DNA from: JBBQYA01 sp031412335
Lineage (GTDB): Bacteria > Bacteroidota > Bacteroidia > Sphingobacteriales > Sphingobacteriaceae
DNA: 64,000 bases
Direction of reading: 5' to 3'
Assembly (NCBI GenBank): GCA_031412335.1
Contig: JANOCT010000024.1
Coordinates: 62,001-126,000, forward strand
The position numbers were made by a program, and so were the translations under genes. The notes below the pieces were generated by a model, which did not search any database, was not told the DNA's origin, and saw nothing but the letters and a program-made list of their open reading frames with translations. Positions 36,177 to 45,178 of the stretch are shown piece after piece (within the stretch, counting starts at the first letter, position 1; each line of letters begins with the position of its first letter).

Positions 36177-37322
36177 ATGATTCAAGAAATATTACTTTTG
36201 AAAATGATTTTTTTGAGGTTTCTATTCCTTTCTTTATTAATAAATTTATGCTGGAGTTTAGGTTTTGGGCAATTGAAAGAAAAAAAAGGGAAGATTGATC
36301 TTTTCTCAAAAAACAGAAATTTTATTATTCTTCCAGAATTTGGTTTTAGTCCTGAAACGGGCTCTAAGTTTGGGGTTTTTGCAGTTTCATCTTTTTATAC
36401 CGATACCGACAAAATTAAAACCCGAAATTCGACAGTAAGCTTTAATACTTTTTATACCACCAAAAATCAATTTAATTTCAGCACTTACTCAAGTTTGTGG
36501 ACCAAAAACAATAAAGCACATTACACAGCCGATTTGAGTTACATCAACTTCCCACTTAACTTTTATGGATTAGGAAATAATACTGCTGACAGCTCCAAAC
36601 AGTTATTAGATAGCAAAAGAATTAGAGCTATTGTTGAATATGAGTTTCTAATTCGTAGAAATTTATATGCTGGCACTTATTTATCTTATCAAAACGATCA
36701 ATATTCAACTCGCGAAAATGGAATTTTTGAATCACTGAAACCCAATGGAAATAAAGGAGGAAATTTAGGATTTATTGGCACTTCGCTAATTTTCGACAAT
36801 CGTGATTATCAAACTTTTGCTAAAAAAGGTGCTTTTCACAAAATTCAATTTAGAATAGCACCCGATGTTTTGTTGAATGATTATTCTGTTTTTAGGTTAA
36901 ATATACAAACTAGAAAGTATCAACAAATACATAAAAATCTATTTATTGCCGGCCAGTTTCAATACCAATACACAGGAGGAAATAATATTCCTTTTTACCT
37001 GTTAAACGAATTAGGAAATAGCAATAGCATGCGAGGTTATTATGCTGGAAGATTTCGAGATCAATCCCTATTTACCGGCCAAGCGGAACTGCGTTGGTGG
37101 CCATTGAAACGATTTATTTTTGCCGCTTTCGGTGGGGCAGGAAATGTATATGGAAAATATAGTAGCTCTGAAAATATTAAACCAAATTATGGCGCAGGTT
37201 TTCGTTTTGTTTATGATTTAATTGGCAAACAATCCCTACGATTTGATTATGGTTTTGGTGAAAAAAATACAGGAGAAAAAAGAATACAAGGTTTTTATAT
37301 TGCAGTGAATGAGGCGTTTTGA
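36177..37322 (+). CDS. Outer membrane beta-barrel protein (BamA/Omp85-type barrel, no POTRA)
   Basis: A 381-residue exported protein. Two ATG starts are possible (36177, or 36204, which gives a cleaner signal peptide ending LGFGQ). The rest is barrel-like, with alternating strands, and has Bac_surface_Ag traits such as GGNLGFIGTSLIFDNRDYQTFAKKG (RD-type loop pattern), GNSNSMRGYYAGRFRD and a terminal phenylalanine (NEAF) typical of BAM substrates. Length allows a 16-strand barrel but no POTRA domains, so this is a stand-alone barrel whose task (transport, lipid or surface function) is unknown. Confidence 0.85.
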   Translation: MIQEILLLKMIFLRFLFLSLLINLCWSLGFGQLKEKKGKIDLFSKNRNFIILPEFGFSPETGSKFGVFAVSSFYTDTDKIKTRNSTVSFNTFYTTKNQFNFSTYSSLWTKNNKAHYTADLSYINFPLNFYGLGNNTADSSKQLLDSKRIRAIVEYEFLIRRNLYAGTYLSYQNDQYSTRENGIFESLKPNGNKGGNLGFIGTSLIFDNRDYQTFAKKGAFHKIQFRIAPDVLLNDYSVFRLNIQTRKYQQIHKNLFIAGQFQYQYTGGNNIPFYLLNELGNSNSMRGYYAGRFRDQSLFTGQAELRWWPLKRFIFAAFGGAGNVYGKYSSSENIKPNYGAGFRFVYDLIGKQSLRFDYGFGEKNTGEKRIQGFYIAVNEAF

Positions 37323-37513
37323 GGTTGGGGATTGTTTTTTTTATAATTTTTTTTGAAGAAATTAAACTGTTTCAAAAATATTATAGTGTTTACCTATAAT
37401 TCGTTAATTTTATAATGATGCATTTAAGTTCTTTGAACTAAAATAGTTACTTTTAAAAACGATGAAATAATACGAAACACAAAAAAAACAATTAAAAATC
37501 TTCCTAAAAAGTA

Positions 37514-37804
37514 ATGAAATCTGAACAATTCCAAACTTTACACCCTAATCCCGATAAAACTAATAAGCGTATTTCAGTAGAAAAATATACAATGATAAAA
37601 GACACTCTTTTATACATTTTAAAGGATATTGAATTGACGCATACAGAATTAATGGAGAAGTTGTATCAGGAAGTGAAAGATCATTTCGAAGGTGGTGTGC
37701 AATGGTATGGCGAAACCGTAAAACTTGATTTAGAAGCAAGAAAAATTATTGAACGAACTGGTACTAAACCAGAGAAATATAGAATTCGAAAAACTGAGGA
37801 TTAA
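37514..37804 (+). CDS. DUF6958-like small protein
   Basis: A 96-residue soluble protein. The pattern QTLHPNPDKTNKRISVEKY, a helical middle, then VQWYGETVKLDLEARKIIER and PEKYRI at the end looks like the DUF6958 family of short bacterial proteins with a winged-helix-like layout (memory match, not searched). Function unknown. It is a lone gene in an otherwise sparse stretch, 191 bases after the barrel gene. Confidence 0.75.
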   Translation: MKSEQFQTLHPNPDKTNKRISVEKYTMIKDTLLYILKDIELTHTELMEKLYQEVKDHFEGGVQWYGETVKLDLEARKIIERTGTKPEKYRIRKTED

Positions 37805-37912
37805 ATTTCATTTTCAAAATCCAAGAATTGATTAATAAGTTTTTATTACAGATCCTTTGGTGCAAAAATTAAATTATAAACCATCTACATTCTCAAATCC
37901 TGTTCATTTCGT

Positions 37913-38698
37913 TCACACCCGAATCAAAAAATGCTCTTTTGCTTGGTCTTTTTTAAAAAATACCAATCCGATGTGGAATAAATCAATGGTGACGGTAACA
38001 TTGGGATTGCTTTTAATTTTTTGCCAGGCTTTAAACATTCCGGTTGACCAATAAATATCATCGAATACAAAAACCGATGTTGCAGTCGAAAACGGAATAC
38101 ATTCATAAAAATAACGCAAAGTGGCTTCTTCGGTGTGGTTTCCGTCGAAATATACAAAATCTAAAGCCTTGGAATTTTTGACAACATCTTTTAAAACCGA
38201 GTCAATATTGCCAACTATTAATTGAATATTGTTTAATGCTAGATTTGAAAATACGCTGCTTGCAATTTCGGCAATTTCGGGACAGCCTTCAATGGTAGTA
38301 ATTTTTGCTTTTTGTGCGGCTTGTGCCAAGTAGGCAGTAGTTATACCAAAAGAAGTTCCTAATTCAATAATTTGTTGAGGTTGAAAATGATCGGCTAATC
38401 TGGCGAGCAATTCAGCCAATTTTTTGCTTTTCAACGATGATTTTGCAATAGCATTTATTGGCCTTTTTTTGCTAATCAAAATGTTTGATCCAGCTCCCAA
38501 ATCGTTTATGGTAATAAAGGAAGTATTATTAAGTAATTTATTTCTTTGAAATTCTATGGCTTCACTAAATTTGAATTTAGTTTTTTTGTAAATTACATTC
38601 GTTAATAAGGCGAATACAAATGGGGAATGAGTGCCATGCAAATTTTTAGCAAAAAAATAATGTTTGCAAAAACGATAAAAATATAGAATGGAAATCAT
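37913..38698 (-). CDS. Class I SAM-dependent methyltransferase
   Basis: A 261-residue methyltransferase. The SAM-binding motif I is QIIELGTSFGITTAYLAQ (about 126-143), with the acidic end of strand 2 in ITTIEGCPE and the post-motif LDFVYFDGNHTEE, which resembles the O-methyltransferase family 3/24 class. The N-terminus (FYRFCKHYFFAKNLHGTHSPFVFAL) is a conserved opening in Bacteroidota homologues. Substrate unknown. Confidence 0.88.
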   Translation of the reverse strand: MISILYFYRFCKHYFFAKNLHGTHSPFVFALLTNVIYKKTKFKFSEAIEFQRNKLLNNTSFITINDLGAGSNILISKKRPINAIAKSSLKSKKLAELLARLADHFQPQQIIELGTSFGITTAYLAQAAQKAKITTIEGCPEIAEIASSVFSNLALNNIQLIVGNIDSVLKDVVKNSKALDFVYFDGNHTEEATLRYFYECIPFSTATSVFVFDDIYWSTGMFKAWQKIKSNPNVTVTIDLFHIGLVFFKKDQAKEHFLIRV

Positions 38699-38757
38699 TC
38701 GCCGAAAATACCAGATTGATTTAAACTAAAGTTGAAAATTTTCGTTTTTACAAAATA

Positions 38758-39645
38758 ATGAGTTCTAATATGAATGATAATGAAATTGCTTCTTTATTGA
38801 AATTGCTGGATGATACCGATGAAGAGGTTTTTCAGCATGTTTCAGGCAAATTAATGTCGTATGGTTTTAATGTAATTCCTGTATTAGAAATGGAATGGGA
38901 ACAATCGTTCAATGCTGTTTTGCAACAACGAATAGAAAATCTGATTCATAAAATTCAATTCAATTCAGTAAAAAAAGAATTAGAAATTTGGTATAAAAAC
39001 GGAGGAATTGATTTATTGCATGGAATATTAATTGTAAACAAATACCAATATCCAGAGCTTGACGATCAGAAAATTATAAACCAGATTGAAAATATAAAAC
39101 GCGATGCTTGGCTGCAATTGAATTATGATATGAGTGCTTTGGAAAAAGTGAAAACGCTAAATCATGTTTTCTATAATGTGTATGGTTTTAGTGGAAATGT
39201 AACCAATCATCACGATCCACAAAATTCATATTTGAATTTGGTATTAGAATCAAAAAAGGGAAATCAAATTACTTTAGCGATTATTTATTCAATTGTTGCG
39301 CAAAAATTAGATATTCCAATTGTTGGTGTAAACTTGCCTCAGCATTTTATTCTTGCTTATCAGGACGAAGCCGAATACAAACAATACACTGAAAAAAATC
39401 TGGAGTATGGTGGTATTTTATTTTATATCAATGCTTTCAACAAAGGTTTTATTTTCAGAAAAAATGATATCGATTCGTTTTTAAAACAGTTGAATTTAAA
39501 ACCACAAGCTTCATTTTACGAAGCTTGTAGTAATGTAGATATTATAAAAAGAGTACTTCGTAATCTGATAAGTTCGTACGAAAAGCCTGGATATTTAGAT
39601 AAAGTAGAAGAACTAAAAGAATTGGCAGCGGTTCTGGAAAATTAA
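38758..39645 (+). CDS. SirB1-type transglutaminase-like protein
   Basis: A 295-residue protein of the SirB1/transglutaminase core 2 family. An N-terminal helical region (1-80) leads to the conserved core LNHVFYNVYGFSGN, then NLVLESKKGNQITLAIIYSIVAQKLDIPIVGVNLPQHFILAY, which carries the family's Gly/His landmarks. The transglutaminase Cys is replaced: the position usually held by it in true transglutaminases is not evident, as is common in this family. Function unclear. Its stop overlaps the stop of the convergent prfB gene by four bases. Confidence 0.88.
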   Translation: MSSNMNDNEIASLLKLLDDTDEEVFQHVSGKLMSYGFNVIPVLEMEWEQSFNAVLQQRIENLIHKIQFNSVKKELEIWYKNGGIDLLHGILIVNKYQYPELDDQKIINQIENIKRDAWLQLNYDMSALEKVKTLNHVFYNVYGFSGNVTNHHDPQNSYLNLVLESKKGNQITLAIIYSIVAQKLDIPIVGVNLPQHFILAYQDEAEYKQYTEKNLEYGGILFYINAFNKGFIFRKNDIDSFLKQLNLKPQASFYEACSNVDIIKRVLRNLISSYEKPGYLDKVEELKELAAVLEN

Positions 39646-40728
39646 TTATCGCTAAACTCCATCAAATACGATTTAATAAACTGATCCAAATCTCCATCTA
39701 ATACTCCTGCAGCATTAGACGTTTCGGTTCCGGTTCTCAAATCTTTAACTAATTTATATGGGTGCAGAACGTAATTTCTGATCTGAGATCCCCATTCAAT
39801 TTTCTTTTTATTGCCTTCAACAATTGCACTTGCTTCTCGTTTTTTTCGCATTTCAATTTCATACAATTGCGATTTCAATAACTTAATAGCATTTTCTTTA
39901 TTTTGCAATTGCGATCGCGATTCCTGATTTTTAATAATAATGCCAGAAGGTTTATGATATAAACGAACTGCAGTTTCTACTTTATTTACGTTTTGCCCAC
40001 CCGCACCTCCCGAACGGAATGTATCCCATTCAAGATCAGCACCTTTTACTTCAATTTCAATCGTATCATCAATTAATGGATACACATAAACCGAAGCAAA
40101 TGAAGTATGTCTTTTGGCATTTGCATCAAACGGAGAAATTCTAACCAAACGGTGAACTCCGTTTTCTCCTCTTAAATAGCCATACGAAAAATCACCTTCC
40201 AATTCCATCGTACAGCTTTTTATACCAGCACCATCTCCCTCTTGCTCATCAATTATTTTTACGGTATATCCATTTTTTTCGCCCCACATAATGTACATAC
40301 GCATAAGCATGGAAGCCCAATCGCAACTTTCTGTTCCGCCTGCTCCTGCATTTATACTTAAAACAGCACTTAATTTATCTTCAGGCGCACTTAACATGTT
40401 CTTAAATTCGAGCTCCTCGATAGCAGCAACTGTTGTTTTTAGCTGCTCGTCCATTTCCGTTTCCGATACTCCTTCCTCTTTATAAAAATCGAAAAGCACC
40501 TCTGTATCTTCAACTAATGTATGCACAGAAGCGTAGGAATCTGTCCAAGTTTTTCGGGCTTTAATATAAGCTAGGGTTTTTTCTGCTTTCGATGGGTCAT
40601 TCCAGAAATCAGGATTCAAGGTTTTTTTTTGCTCCTGATCTATCTCTGCTAATTTGGTTTCTACGTCAAAGATGCCTCCTCAGCACCACCAAACGGTCCT
40701 TAATCTCTGCTAATTGTTCTGCATTCAT
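39642..40728 (-). CDS. prfB: Peptide chain release factor 2, programmed +1 frameshift
   Basis: RF2, which ends translation at UGA and UAA codons. The gene is in two frames: the first 20 codons start at ATG 40728 (MNAEQLAEIKDRLVVLRRHL) and run into a TGA at 40668-40666; the ribosome must slip by +1 at CTT TGA C to go on at GAC (40667-40665). The joined product is about 361 residues, close to the usual 365. It has the stop-codon motif SPF (ISPFDANAK) and the peptidyl-hydrolysis motif GGQ (SGGAGGQNVNKVE). The long downstream frame alone would lack a proper start. Lone gene, divergent from 40869. Confidence 0.96.
40665..40680 (-). promoter_or_regulatory. RF2 +1 frameshift site
   Basis: Minus-strand order: AGGAGG (40680-40675), CAT, then the slippery CTT followed by TGA C (40671-40665). 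The internal Shine-Dalgarno sequence a few bases before the shift codon and the weak TGAC stop are the classic elements by which RF2 regulates its own synthesis. The spacing of CAT between AGGAGG and CTT matches the usual arrangement. Confidence 0.95.
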
Positions 40729-40868
40729 TCGGCTAAAATACGGTAATTTAATGTTAAATAATAGATTTCAATGTTAGAGTTGATTTAAAAAAAATTTAAC
40801 TAAAGTAAATTTTTATTCTACTTTGATAGGATTTTTACCCATTTTTACACTAAATCAAAACCTAACTT

Positions 40869-41678
40869 ATGAGAATACTTTTTTTTATTGCCTGTATGTT
40901 AATATCCTTCATTTCAGTTGCTCAGGATATTATTTATAAAAAAGATAAAACTAAAATTGAAGCAAAAATATTAGCAGTCGGACTGGAAGATGTTAGATAT
41001 TTGAAACAAAATAACCTTACTGGCCCTGAATATGTACTTCAGAAATCAGAAATTACATTAATTAGTTATTCAAATGGAAGTTACGAAAATTTCGAATCTA
41101 GCGTTTCTACGATTGATTATTCATACCCGATTAATAATTATTCAAACAGAACGGACTATTTAAAAACTGGCCTTGATACTACTTTCAAACAAAATGTACT
41201 AAATTATAATCTAGGCGATCTTTTGAGTTATAATTTCACTTTGTCTTATGAACGAATTTCCAAAAATGGTATGCTTGGCTTAAAAGTACCCATTCGAGTA
41301 GGTTTTGGAGGTGTAGATTATGGTCAAGGCCTTTTATACAGCGGTGGTGTTGATTTAAATTTTTATCCAACTGGGCAAGGAAGATTGAAATATTTTGTTG
41401 GTCCAGCATTAGAAGCGGGTTCTATTCAAGATCAATCCGACTTCTATTATTATAATGCTCCATATCCACCTTATGGCTACAATATTTACAAAGAGCGTTT
41501 TTTTGTTTCAGGTTATGTAAACAATGGAGCTATGTTGCAAATCACTAAACAATTTTCACTTAGCTCGACCTTAGGTATCGGTATTCGTAGCCGGCAAAAT
41601 AATCAAGTTCTTAATGGGGAGAAAAGATATGCTGATTTAATAGCTCGTTTTGAATTCAATTTAGGGATCAGGTTTTAA
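40869..41678 (+). CDS. Exported beta-rich protein, possibly outer membrane
   Basis: A 269-residue protein with a signal peptide ending SVAQ (about 19). The first part (KKDKTKIEAKILAVGLEDVRYL) resembles a short domain found at the N-terminus of several Bacteroidota secreted proteins; the second half alternates strands, with GLKVPIRVGFGG and FEFNLGIRF at the end, like an outer-membrane barrel with a terminal aromatic. Function unknown. A decayed copy of its 3' end lies downstream (41800-42034), so the locus once held a tandem pair. Confidence 0.8.
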   Translation: MRILFFIACMLISFISVAQDIIYKKDKTKIEAKILAVGLEDVRYLKQNNLTGPEYVLQKSEITLISYSNGSYENFESSVSTIDYSYPINNYSNRTDYLKTGLDTTFKQNVLNYNLGDLLSYNFTLSYERISKNGMLGLKVPIRVGFGGVDYGQGLLYSGGVDLNFYPTGQGRLKYFVGPALEAGSIQDQSDFYYYNAPYPPYGYNIYKERFFVSGYVNNGAMLQITKQFSLSSTLGIGIRSRQNNQVLNGEKRYADLIARFEFNLGIRF

Positions 41679-41799
41679 TATGTATGCTATTTTTTTAAAT
41701 CAATTTTATTTTTGAATTAAATCAACAGTTTTAAAAATTCAATCATCTTACATGAAAACCTGGGTTTCTTTGTGTTTTATTATCTTACATTAGATTTGC

Positions 41800-42034
41800 A
41801 GAATGTAATTATAAGTTATTTAATTCTGCATATATAAATAATGGTGTTGTGTTTCAAATAGCTAAAAATTTTCCGATGGCAATGGGATTAGGAGTTGGAA
41901 TATATAATTGAAAAGAAACTGAGTTTACGGGAACATTGGGTTCAAATAATATATATATTATTGAACAAAAAGAAACTACTAATTACAGAATACTTATTGC
42001 AAAGTTTGAATTTAATTTAGGACTTAGATTTTAA
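41800..42034 (+). pseudogene. Remnant of a tandem copy of the gene at 40869-41678
   Basis: Translation in the frame ending at TAA 42032 gives YINNGVVFQIAKNFPMAMG, then a TGA, then an AKFEFNLGLRF ending. This lines up with YVNNGAMLQITKQFSLSST and ARFEFNLGIRF of the preceding gene. An in-frame TGA (about 41910) and the missing 5' half show it is broken. The left boundary is approximate. Confidence 0.75.
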
Positions 42035-42085
42035 CAATAATTTCTATTCCAAAATCAAAAATTAGCTTTGAATATAAAATATTAT

Positions 42086-42093
42086 TATTTTTG
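42086..42093 (+). promoter_or_regulatory. Candidate promoter of the KAS III gene
   Basis: TATTTTTG fits TAnnTTTG and lies 38 bases before the ATG at 42132; a TTTG occurs at 42067-42070, 15 bases upstream, which is a little closer than the usual 19-21. Confidence 0.35.
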
Positions 42094-42131
42094 TACCGAA
42101 AACCGTTTTGGTTTTCATTCATCTATTATAA

Positions 42132-43205
42132 ATGGCAATTCGCTCAATCATCACTGCAAGTGGTTCTTGTATTCCTACTAAAATAATTCCAAATTCTTTT
42201 TTCAACGAACATTCTTTTTATGAAATAGATGGTTCAGTTATTCAAAAGGCAAATGTAGATGTAATAGAAAAATTCAGAGAAATTACTTCCATTACGGAAC
42301 GTAGATATGCTGAAAATGATCAAGTTGCATCTGATTTAGCTGTAATTGCAGCTAGGGATACATTTGAAAGTTCAGGTTTTGATCCTGAATTATTGGATTA
42401 TATTATTGTTGCACACAATTTTGGCGATGTCATTCACCAATCAAACCGGGTGGATATTGTACCCTCTTTAGCATCTAGAGTAAAACAAAAATTAGGCATA
42501 AAAAACAGCGATTGTGTAGCATACGATCTTCCATTTGGATGTCCAGGTTGGCTTCAAGGAGTTATCCAAGCAGATTATTTCATTAAATCTGGAGATGCAA
42601 AACATGTAATGGTAATTGGTGCAGAAACGCTTTCACGCATTATTGATCCACATGATCGAGACAGTATGATTTATGCTGATGGTGCTGGAGCGGTAATTAT
42701 AAGTGCTTCAGAAAATGACGACAATTCTGGAATTATTGCACATAAAACAAGGACGGACGCAGTAGATCAAGCTTTTTTATTAAAAATGCAATGCTCCAGC
42801 AATAAAGATTTTAAGCAAAATGATCTTTATTTGAAAATGAATGGCCGAAAATTATATGAATATGCTCTTACCAATGTTCCCATTGTTGTGAATCAAAGTT
42901 TGGAAAAAGCAGGAGTAAAATTAGCTGATATAAAAAAGGTGCTCATTCATCAAGCGAATGCTAAAATGGATGAAGCTATTTTGAAACGCATTTTTCAATT
43001 AAATGGAATTACAGGAGATGCCGACAAGATAATGCCGATGACCATTGAGCTTTTAGGAAACTCGTCGGTGGCAACTATACCAACTTTACTCGACAAAATA
43101 TTGAAAAAACAAATGCCTGATCATACCTTAGAATCTGGAGATCTGGTGGTTTTTGCCTCCGTTGGAGCAGGAATGAACATTAATTCTGTGGTTTATCGAT
43201 TTTAA
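42132..43205 (+). CDS. Beta-ketoacyl-ACP synthase III family enzyme (FabH-like)
   Basis: A 357-residue thiolase-fold condensing enzyme. The catalytic triad is intact: C137 (DLPFGCPGWLQG), H273 (VLIHQANAKMD) and N310 (LLGNSSVATIP). It is longer than FabH of E. coli (317) and has a variant active-site cysteine context, so it may be a 3-oxoacyl-ACP synthase III for branched or long-chain primers, or a member of a related branch, rather than the housekeeping FabH. It is not next to any fab, acpP or plsX gene here. Divergent pairing with YraN downstream is convergent in orientation. Confidence 0.9.
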   Translation: MAIRSIITASGSCIPTKIIPNSFFNEHSFYEIDGSVIQKANVDVIEKFREITSITERRYAENDQVASDLAVIAARDTFESSGFDPELLDYIIVAHNFGDVIHQSNRVDIVPSLASRVKQKLGIKNSDCVAYDLPFGCPGWLQGVIQADYFIKSGDAKHVMVIGAETLSRIIDPHDRDSMIYADGAGAVIISASENDDNSGIIAHKTRTDAVDQAFLLKMQCSSNKDFKQNDLYLKMNGRKLYEYALTNVPIVVNQSLEKAGVKLADIKKVLIHQANAKMDEAILKRIFQLNGITGDADKIMPMTIELLGNSSVATIPTLLDKILKKQMPDHTLESGDLVVFASVGAGMNINSVVYRF

Positions 43206-43221
43206 CTAAAAGAAATACTAC

Positions 43222-43587
43222 TCATTTTCTAGGAAAGAAAGCGTCGATAATATGTTTAACATCGTGTTTTCCGTCTCGGGTGAAAACGATTGCAACAATA
43301 TCAAAGCGAATTTCTCCTTCAAAATTAATTTTCTCGAAATACTCATTCGCGACTTTTGCCATTTGCTTTTGCTTTTCGGGTACAACAAAACTTTCTGGAA
43401 AACCAAAACTAGTACTTGATCGTGCTTTTACTTCTACAAAAATGAGTTCATTTTTGTGCATAGCTATAATATCAACCTCGGCATTTTTATAGACATAATT
43501 CTGATCCAGAATATCATAACCTAGTTTTTCTAAAAAAACTTTTGCGATTTCTTCACCTTCTTTTCCTAAATCATTATGGGTAGCCAT
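43222..43587 (-). CDS. YraN family (UPF0102) endonuclease-like protein
   Basis: A 121-residue protein of the UPF0102/YraN family, which has the PD-(D/E)xK nuclease fold of Holliday-junction resolvases. The core is visible as EEIAKVFLEKLGYDILDQNY, then EVDIIAMHKNELIFVEVKARSS, holding the D...EVK catalytic pattern. No activity is firmly established for the family. It converges with the KAS III gene, 16 bases away. Confidence 0.93.
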   Translation of the reverse strand: MATHNDLGKEGEEIAKVFLEKLGYDILDQNYVYKNAEVDIIAMHKNELIFVEVKARSSTSFGFPESFVVPEKQKQMAKVANEYFEKINFEGEIRFDIVAIVFTRDGKHDVKHIIDAFFPRK

Positions 43588-43897
43588 AGTTAAAGTTAAT
43601 AGTATTTAGGTTAATTTTTTTGAATACAATGCTAAAAATTGACTAGGCAAGTTTTGCAAAACAGTTTAACTTCAAATCACCTAACTCATTTTTGGTAATT
43701 GATAGATGTTGAATTTTAATAAACTGAATTTACCTTTAATCACATTTGAAATCTTTTTCCAATTTTTATTGAAAAAAATATCAAAAAGTGCAGAATATCA
43801 TGCAGGAAAATTACAAGACTAGATGCTCTTCCAAAAAAATATTTATTTCGGCTAATCAAATTCATAAACTTGCAGTTATAACTTTATGATCGTTTAA
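43588..43897. other. Intergenic region between yraN-like gene and purD
   Basis: A 310-base stretch between divergent genes. It is very AT-rich and has no open frame, tRNA-like sequence or clear repeat that I can see. A box TAACTTTATG near 43879 with TTG a little upstream (about 43871) is a poor match to the Bacteroidota promoter pattern and could serve purD. Confidence 0.5.
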
Positions 43898-45178
43898 ATG
43901 AAAATCAACATCCTTTTATTAGGCTCAGGAGGGCGAGAACATATATTTGCTGTTAAATTATCGGAGAGTAGGTTTTGCAATAAATTATTTATTGCGCCTG
44001 GTAATGCTGGAACTGCAAAAGTTGGAAACAATGTTTCGCTTCCGCTATTAGATTTTTCGGCAATCGGAGAATTTGCGTTGCTAAATTCTATTGAAATGAT
44101 AGTAGTTGGGCCAGAAGATCCATTAGTTGCTGGTATTCATGATTATTTTTTGGCTGATTCAACCCTTAGAAATATTTCGATCATAGGTCCACAAAAAGCT
44201 GGTGCCATGTTAGAAGGAAGCAAAGATTTCTCGAAGCGATTTATGCAAAGAAACGGCATTCCCACAGCGGCTTACGAAAGTTTTACTTCTAAACAGATTA
44301 ATGAAGGAATTGCTTTTTTACAAAAATCGAATTTTCCAATTGTATTAAAAGCAGATGGTTTAGCTGGTGGAAAAGGAGTGGTAATTAGTTCAAACTTAAA
44401 AGAAGCAGAATCAGAATTAAGTGAAATGCTGGTTCAAAATAAATTTGGTAAAGCAAGTGCAACAGTTGTTATTGAGGAGTTTTTAGATGGAATAGAACTT
44501 TCTGTTTTTGTGTTAACAGATGGCGAAAGTTATAAAATACTGCCTGCAGCAAAAGATTATAAAAAAATTGGAATTGGCGAAACTGGATTAAACACTGGAG
44601 GAATGGGTTCTATTTCTCCAGTTCCGTTTGCTGACGCTACATTTTTGGATAGAATAGAAGAGGAAATTATAAAACCTTCGATTTCAGGATTGAAAAAAGA
44701 AGGAATTCCATTTGTTGGATTTTTATTTATTGGTATTATGAAAGTTGGCGATCAACCTTTTGTAATAGAATACAACGTACGAATGGGCGATCCTGAAACG
44801 CAGAGCGTATTTTCAAGAGTAAAAAATGATTTAGTAGAAGTTTTTCAAGCTTTGGCAAAAAAAGAATTACATGCTCAGCAATTAATTATTGATGAACGAA
44901 CTGCAGTTACCGTAGTATTAGTTTCTGAAGGCTATCCTGGCGAGTTTGAAAAAGGAAAAATTATTTCGGGCATTGATAATATTCGTAATGCTGAAGTTTA
45001 TCATGCAGCTACTTTTGAGAAAGAAGGAGAGATTTATTCGAATGGCGGTCGGGTTTTAAATATAACGGCAATGGATTTGGATCGATTTACGGCTATTCAA
45101 AATGCAATTGCCAATGCTGGTCGAATTTATTACGAAAACCGTTATTTCAGAAGCGATATTGGATTTGAGTTTTATTGA
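43898..45178 (+). CDS. purD: Phosphoribosylamine-glycine ligase (GAR synthetase)
   Basis: A 426-residue ATP-grasp enzyme of purine synthesis: joins glycine to 5-phosphoribosylamine with ATP. The N-terminal Rossmann-like start ILLLGSGGREHIFAVKL, the ATP-grasp core VLKADGLAGGKGVVI and the end-of-site EYNVRMGDPETQSV are diagnostic. Length is normal for the single-domain bacterial enzyme. The gene is alone, away from other pur genes; its 3' end overlaps the convergent FAD oxidoreductase gene by 7 bases. Confidence 0.97.
   Translation: MKINILLLGSGGREHIFAVKLSESRFCNKLFIAPGNAGTAKVGNNVSLPLLDFSAIGEFALLNSIEMIVVGPEDPLVAGIHDYFLADSTLRNISIIGPQKAGAMLEGSKDFSKRFMQRNGIPTAAYESFTSKQINEGIAFLQKSNFPIVLKADGLAGGKGVVISSNLKEAESELSEMLVQNKFGKASATVVIEEFLDGIELSVFVLTDGESYKILPAAKDYKKIGIGETGLNTGGMGSISPVPFADATFLDRIEEEIIKPSISGLKKEGIPFVGFLFIGIMKVGDQPFVIEYNVRMGDPETQSVFSRVKNDLVEVFQALAKKELHAQQLIIDERTAVTVVLVSEGYPGEFEKGKIISGIDNIRNAEVYHAATFEKEGEIYSNGGRVLNITAMDLDRFTAIQNAIANAGRIYYENRYFRSDIGFEFY

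Noticed and set aside
43588..43897. Possible small RNA or gene in the purD upstream gap
   Set aside because: No open frame, stable hairpin or conserved box seen; left as plain intergenic DNA.
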